DNA of 64,000 nucleotides, from assembly GCA_036563615.1 (NCBI GenBank), contig DATCMB010000004.1, positions 1-64,000 of the forward strand. The letters are read 5' to 3'. Under the pieces are notes generated by a model. The model saw only the letters and a list, made by a program, of their open reading frames with translations, did no database searches and was not told where the DNA came from. Shown here piece by piece: positions 61,162 through 64,000 of the stretch (position 1 is its first letter; each line of letters begins with the position of its first letter). The translations under genes and the position numbers were made by a program. Source of the stretch: Candidatus Binatia bacterium (lineage in GTDB: Bacteria; Desulfobacterota; Binatia; UBA12015).

Positions 61162-63978
61162 GTGAAGTCGATGTTGTCGCTGGCCGCTGTCGTGACGGTG
61201 GCTCTGCTCGCAGCCCAGCCGGCTGCCGCCACCGTTCCCGCCGACCTGTGTACGGGCAATCCGTGCACGGTGACCGGCGCGAAGACGATCGATTCGGGCG
61301 CCGCGCTCGACTTCGGCAACGTCGACCTGGTGTTCGCATCGAACGCGGTCGTCAACGTCGAGGTGGTCTCGATCGACGCGCGCTCGATCACCATGCAGGC
61401 GGGCGCGCGCATCGTCGGCGGCGCCGACTCGTCGGTATCGCTCACCGCGACCGGCGGCGACATCCAGCTCCTCGGCAGCGGCTCGAACCGCTCGCGGATC
61501 GACCTGCGTGCGAACCAGGCGGGATCGATCTTCCTCCTCGCCTCGGGCAACGTTCAGATCGACGGCGTGCTCGACACCTCGGCCTCGGGCGCCGACGCGA
61601 TCGGCGGTGACGTTTCGATCGAGGCCGGCGGCGCGATCACGATCAACCAGCCGATCAACGCCGGCGCCACGGGCAACTTCTCCGCGGGCGGCGGCATCGA
61701 CCTCACGGCGCTCGGCAGCATCACCGTGGCCGGCGCGCTGACCACCTCCGGCGCGAGCTCGGGCGGCGGCTCGATCTCGATCGACTCCGCGAACGGGAAC
61801 GTCAACCTGTCGGCCGCGATCAACGCGAGCGGCGGCTCCGGCGGCGCCGGCGGCTCGATCGACATCTTCGCCGGCGGCGACATCGTCGTCAGCGCCGCGA
61901 TCACGGGTCAGGGCTCGTCGGGCTTCGACTTCGGAACGATCTGCGACTTCGGCTCGGACGTGACCATGGACGCCGGCGGCTCGGTGACGGTCGGCGCGAC
62001 GATCAACGCGAGCGGCGGCACCTTCTGCGGCGGCGGCGTCATCGACATCACGGCCGGCGTCGATTTCACGCAGCTCGCGGGCGGGAGCATCATCGCGCGC
62101 GGCTCGGGCGCAAGCGCCGAGAACGGCTTCGGCACCGGCGGCTTCGTCGACATCAAAGCAGGACGTCACGCGACGCTGCGCACGATCGATCTCAGCGCTC
62201 CCGGCGACGGCGGCTTCATCTCCGTGCTGGCGCTCGGCGACATGTCGGTGCTCGACGTGCTCGACGTCGAGGCGACCGGGACCAACGTCGGCGCGGGCGC
62301 GGGCAACGGCGGCACCGTCAGCCTGCAGGCTTGCAACGTCACCGTCGGGCCGAGCGGCTTCCTCGACGCGCGCGGCGCGGCCGGCACGGGCGTGAACGAG
62401 ATCAAGGTCGGCGGCCTGGCCACGGTCCAGGGCCAGATGCGCGCGCCGGTGAACCGGATCGTGCACCGCGGCCTCGCGCCGGTGATCACCGGCACGGTGG
62501 TTCCGGCGGCGACCATCACCGTCGATCCGAACCTGCCCGACTGCGTCGAGCTCGCGGCCTGCGGCAACGGCCAGCTCGACGAGAACGAGGCGTGCGACGA
62601 CGGCAACAACGAGTCGTGCGACGGCTGCAGCGCCGACTGCACGCGCATCGACGCGGTCTGCGGCGACGGCCTGCGCGAGTGCAGCGAGGCCTGCGACGAC
62701 GGCAACACCATCCCCGGCGACGGCTGCGAGGCGAACTGCACGCTGCCGCCGACCGAGGGTGTCCTGCTGCCCGGCGCGACGCTCGCGACCGCCGGCTGCA
62801 TGGCCGAGTGGAAGCTCGCCTTCGCGAACCCGGCGATCAATCCGAAGACGCAGTTCCCGTCGAACACGCAGACCTGCACCGACGGCGATCCGGGCTGCGA
62901 CCTCGACGGCACGCGCGACGGCGTCTGCACGTTCGACGCGCGGCTGTGCATCCGGGTTCCGGACGACCGGATCCCCACCTGCTCGCCGGATCCGATCGAG
63001 TACATCAACATCAAGCAGCCGCAGCTTCCGGGCGGCTCGAACCCGCTCGACCAGCACAACGCGCAGGTGCTCGCGAACGCGCTGAAGGCGCTCGGCGGCC
63101 AGGTGCGCTCCGGCAGCACGATCCTGCAGAGCGGCCCGCCGCTCACCGGCACGGACGTCTGCACCGAGACGATGAACTTCAAGGTCAAGCATCCGCCGAG
63201 CGGCATCGGGCGGCGCGCCTTCAACGTGCTCGCGAAGGACACGAGCGGCCGCACGATGAGCAGCAACCTCGTCCGTCTGTGGTGCGCGCCGAACACCAGC
63301 GTGTGCGGCAACGGCATCCTCGAGCCCAGCGAGCAGTGCGACGACGGCAACACCGCGTCGTGCGACGGCTGCACGTCGACCTGCCGCATCGAGGCGTGCG
63401 GCAACGGCGTCCTCGAGTGCGGCGAGCAGTGCGACGACGGGCCGCTCAACGGCACGCCGAACAGCCGCTGCAGCGCGACCTGCACCGAGCTGCCGCCCGA
63501 GCTGCGCATCCCCGGCGGCGGCGCGAAGCCGCTCGACTGCGCGCTCGAGTGGGCGATGGAGCTCGACAACGTCGCGACCAACGCCAAGGGCGTGCCGAAG
63601 CCGCAGCAGGTCTGCACCGACAACGACCCGACCTGCGACTTCGACCCGACGCCCGGCAACTGCCGCTTCCGCCTGTGGGCGTGTCTCGGCGGCGACGACG
63701 CGCGTCTCGGCTGCTCGGCGGCGCAGGTGTCGAGCGCGGCGGTGAAGGCGCCCGGTCCCGCGGCGAAGAAGCCCGAGGACATCGCAGCGCGCGCTGCGCT
63801 GCAGGGCGCCGTCGAGAGCTTCACCTTCCCGGCGGGTCCGGGCGAGGTGTGCAGCGACGGCTTCACGATCGACGTCCCGGCCGGCAAGCGCAAGGTGACG
63901 CTGCGCCTCGAGGCGCGCCTCGCGTCGGGCAAGAAGGACATCGACCCACTCGGGCTCAAGTGCCTGCCCGCCAAGTGA
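61162..63978 (+). CDS. large secreted beta-helix protein with Myxococcus-type Cys-rich repeats
   Basis: 938 aa from a GTG with GGAGG upstream. Signal peptide 1-23. Residues about 40-460 are repeats of the kind GGSIDIFAGGDIVVSAAI and GGDVSIEAGGAITINQPI, i.e. a filamentous-hemagglutinin-like beta-helix. Then come Myxococcus Cys-rich repeats (CGNGxLxExExCDDGN...CDGC...C) at about 471-540 and again at about 713-785. Each block is followed by a copy of an unnamed domain starting CMAEW (546) and CALEW (793) with CTDxDPxCDxD and later Cys. No membrane anchor or sortase signal is seen at the C-terminus. Probably an extracellular matrix or adhesion protein. Confidence 0.85.
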   Translation: MKSMLSLAAVVTVALLAAQPAAATVPADLCTGNPCTVTGAKTIDSGAALDFGNVDLVFASNAVVNVEVVSIDARSITMQAGARIVGGADSSVSLTATGGDIQLLGSGSNRSRIDLRANQAGSIFLLASGNVQIDGVLDTSASGADAIGGDVSIEAGGAITINQPINAGATGNFSAGGGIDLTALGSITVAGALTTSGASSGGGSISIDSANGNVNLSAAINASGGSGGAGGSIDIFAGGDIVVSAAITGQGSSGFDFGTICDFGSDVTMDAGGSVTVGATINASGGTFCGGGVIDITAGVDFTQLAGGSIIARGSGASAENGFGTGGFVDIKAGRHATLRTIDLSAPGDGGFISVLALGDMSVLDVLDVEATGTNVGAGAGNGGTVSLQACNVTVGPSGFLDARGAAGTGVNEIKVGGLATVQGQMRAPVNRIVHRGLAPVITGTVVPAATITVDPNLPDCVELAACGNGQLDENEACDDGNNESCDGCSADCTRIDAVCGDGLRECSEACDDGNTIPGDGCEANCTLPPTEGVLLPGATLATAGCMAEWKLAFANPAINPKTQFPSNTQTCTDGDPGCDLDGTRDGVCTFDARLCIRVPDDRIPTCSPDPIEYINIKQPQLPGGSNPLDQHNAQVLANALKALGGQVRSGSTILQSGPPLTGTDVCTETMNFKVKHPPSGIGRRAFNVLAKDTSGRTMSSNLVRLWCAPNTSVCGNGILEPSEQCDDGNTASCDGCTSTCRIEACGNGVLECGEQCDDGPLNGTPNSRCSATCTELPPELRIPGGGAKPLDCALEWAMELDNVATNAKGVPKPQQVCTDNDPTCDFDPTPGNCRFRLWACLGGDDARLGCSAAQVSSAAVKAPGPAAKKPEDIAARAALQGAVESFTFPAGPGEVCSDGFTIDVPAGKRKVTLRLEARLASGKKDIDPLGLKCLPAK

Positions 63979-64000
63979 CGGGCTGAAAACGACAGCGGCC

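Overview
This is a high-GC (about 70% by eye) bacterial chromosome segment of ordinary gene density: about 54 protein genes, one tRNA-Ser(CGA), no rRNA, no insertion sequence and no CRISPR array. The mix points to an uncultured deltaproteobacterium-like lineage, for example Candidatus Binatota or Desulfobacterota relatives. The grounds are Myxococcus-type Cys-rich repeats, delta-60 repeats, several acyl-CoA dehydrogenases and acyl-CoA ligases, a CYP125-like P450, an F420/LLM oxidoreductase and an NtrC-type sigma54 regulator. The placement is inference; no marker gene was compared.

Layout. 0-1 kb: a 35-bp direct repeat pair, tRNA-Ser and tadA on the minus strand. 1-6 kb: central metabolism (acetolactate synthase large subunit; homodimeric pyruvate dehydrogenase E1) and an EthD protein. 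6-9 kb: a cupin regulator with a nitroreductase, and an MFS transporter. 9-21 kb: a lipid or isoprenoid catabolic region (MBL protein, two acyl-CoA dehydrogenases, P450, two acyl-CoA ligases, SDR, LLM monooxygenase) interrupted by an unrecognised secreted protein/lipoprotein pair. 21-28.5 kb: an RND efflux operon (adaptor, pump, outer-membrane channel) followed by three small envelope genes. 28.5-34 kb: small enzymes (DUF1904/tautomerase, two methyltransferases, two alpha/beta hydrolases, a thioesterase, a ferric-reductase-like membrane protein). 34-38.4 kb: aldehyde dehydrogenase, rhodanese and the 5-oxoprolinase genes pxpBCA. 38.5-46 kb: a Ca-binding repeat protein and a minus-strand operon of exported proteins headed by a 1253-aa CehA/McbA-type metallohydrolase. 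46-54.7 kb: an FdhF/YdeP-type molybdoenzyme, SGNH hydrolase, SnoaL-like protein, a PaaX regulator with desaturase and fluoride channel, enolase, and a GT39 glycosyltransferase. 55-64 kb: a secreted Ig-like protein, a histidine kinase/NtrC-type regulator pair, and two large secreted repeat proteins.

Most interesting signals. (1) The sigma54-type two-component system is bracketed by two clusters of the same palindrome, CGTGGC-N5-GCCACG (54846-54924 and 58545-58584). Each cluster lies upstream of a GG-N10-GC promoter-like element in front of a secreted-protein gene, which suggests an autoregulated enhancer circuit for exported proteins. (2) The CehA-type protein begins with two copies of an unnamed six-cysteine module with almost identical Cys spacing. 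(3) The last gene carries a duplicated unnamed domain. (4) A perfect 14-bp palindrome sits inside the promoter spacer of the aldehyde dehydrogenase gene.
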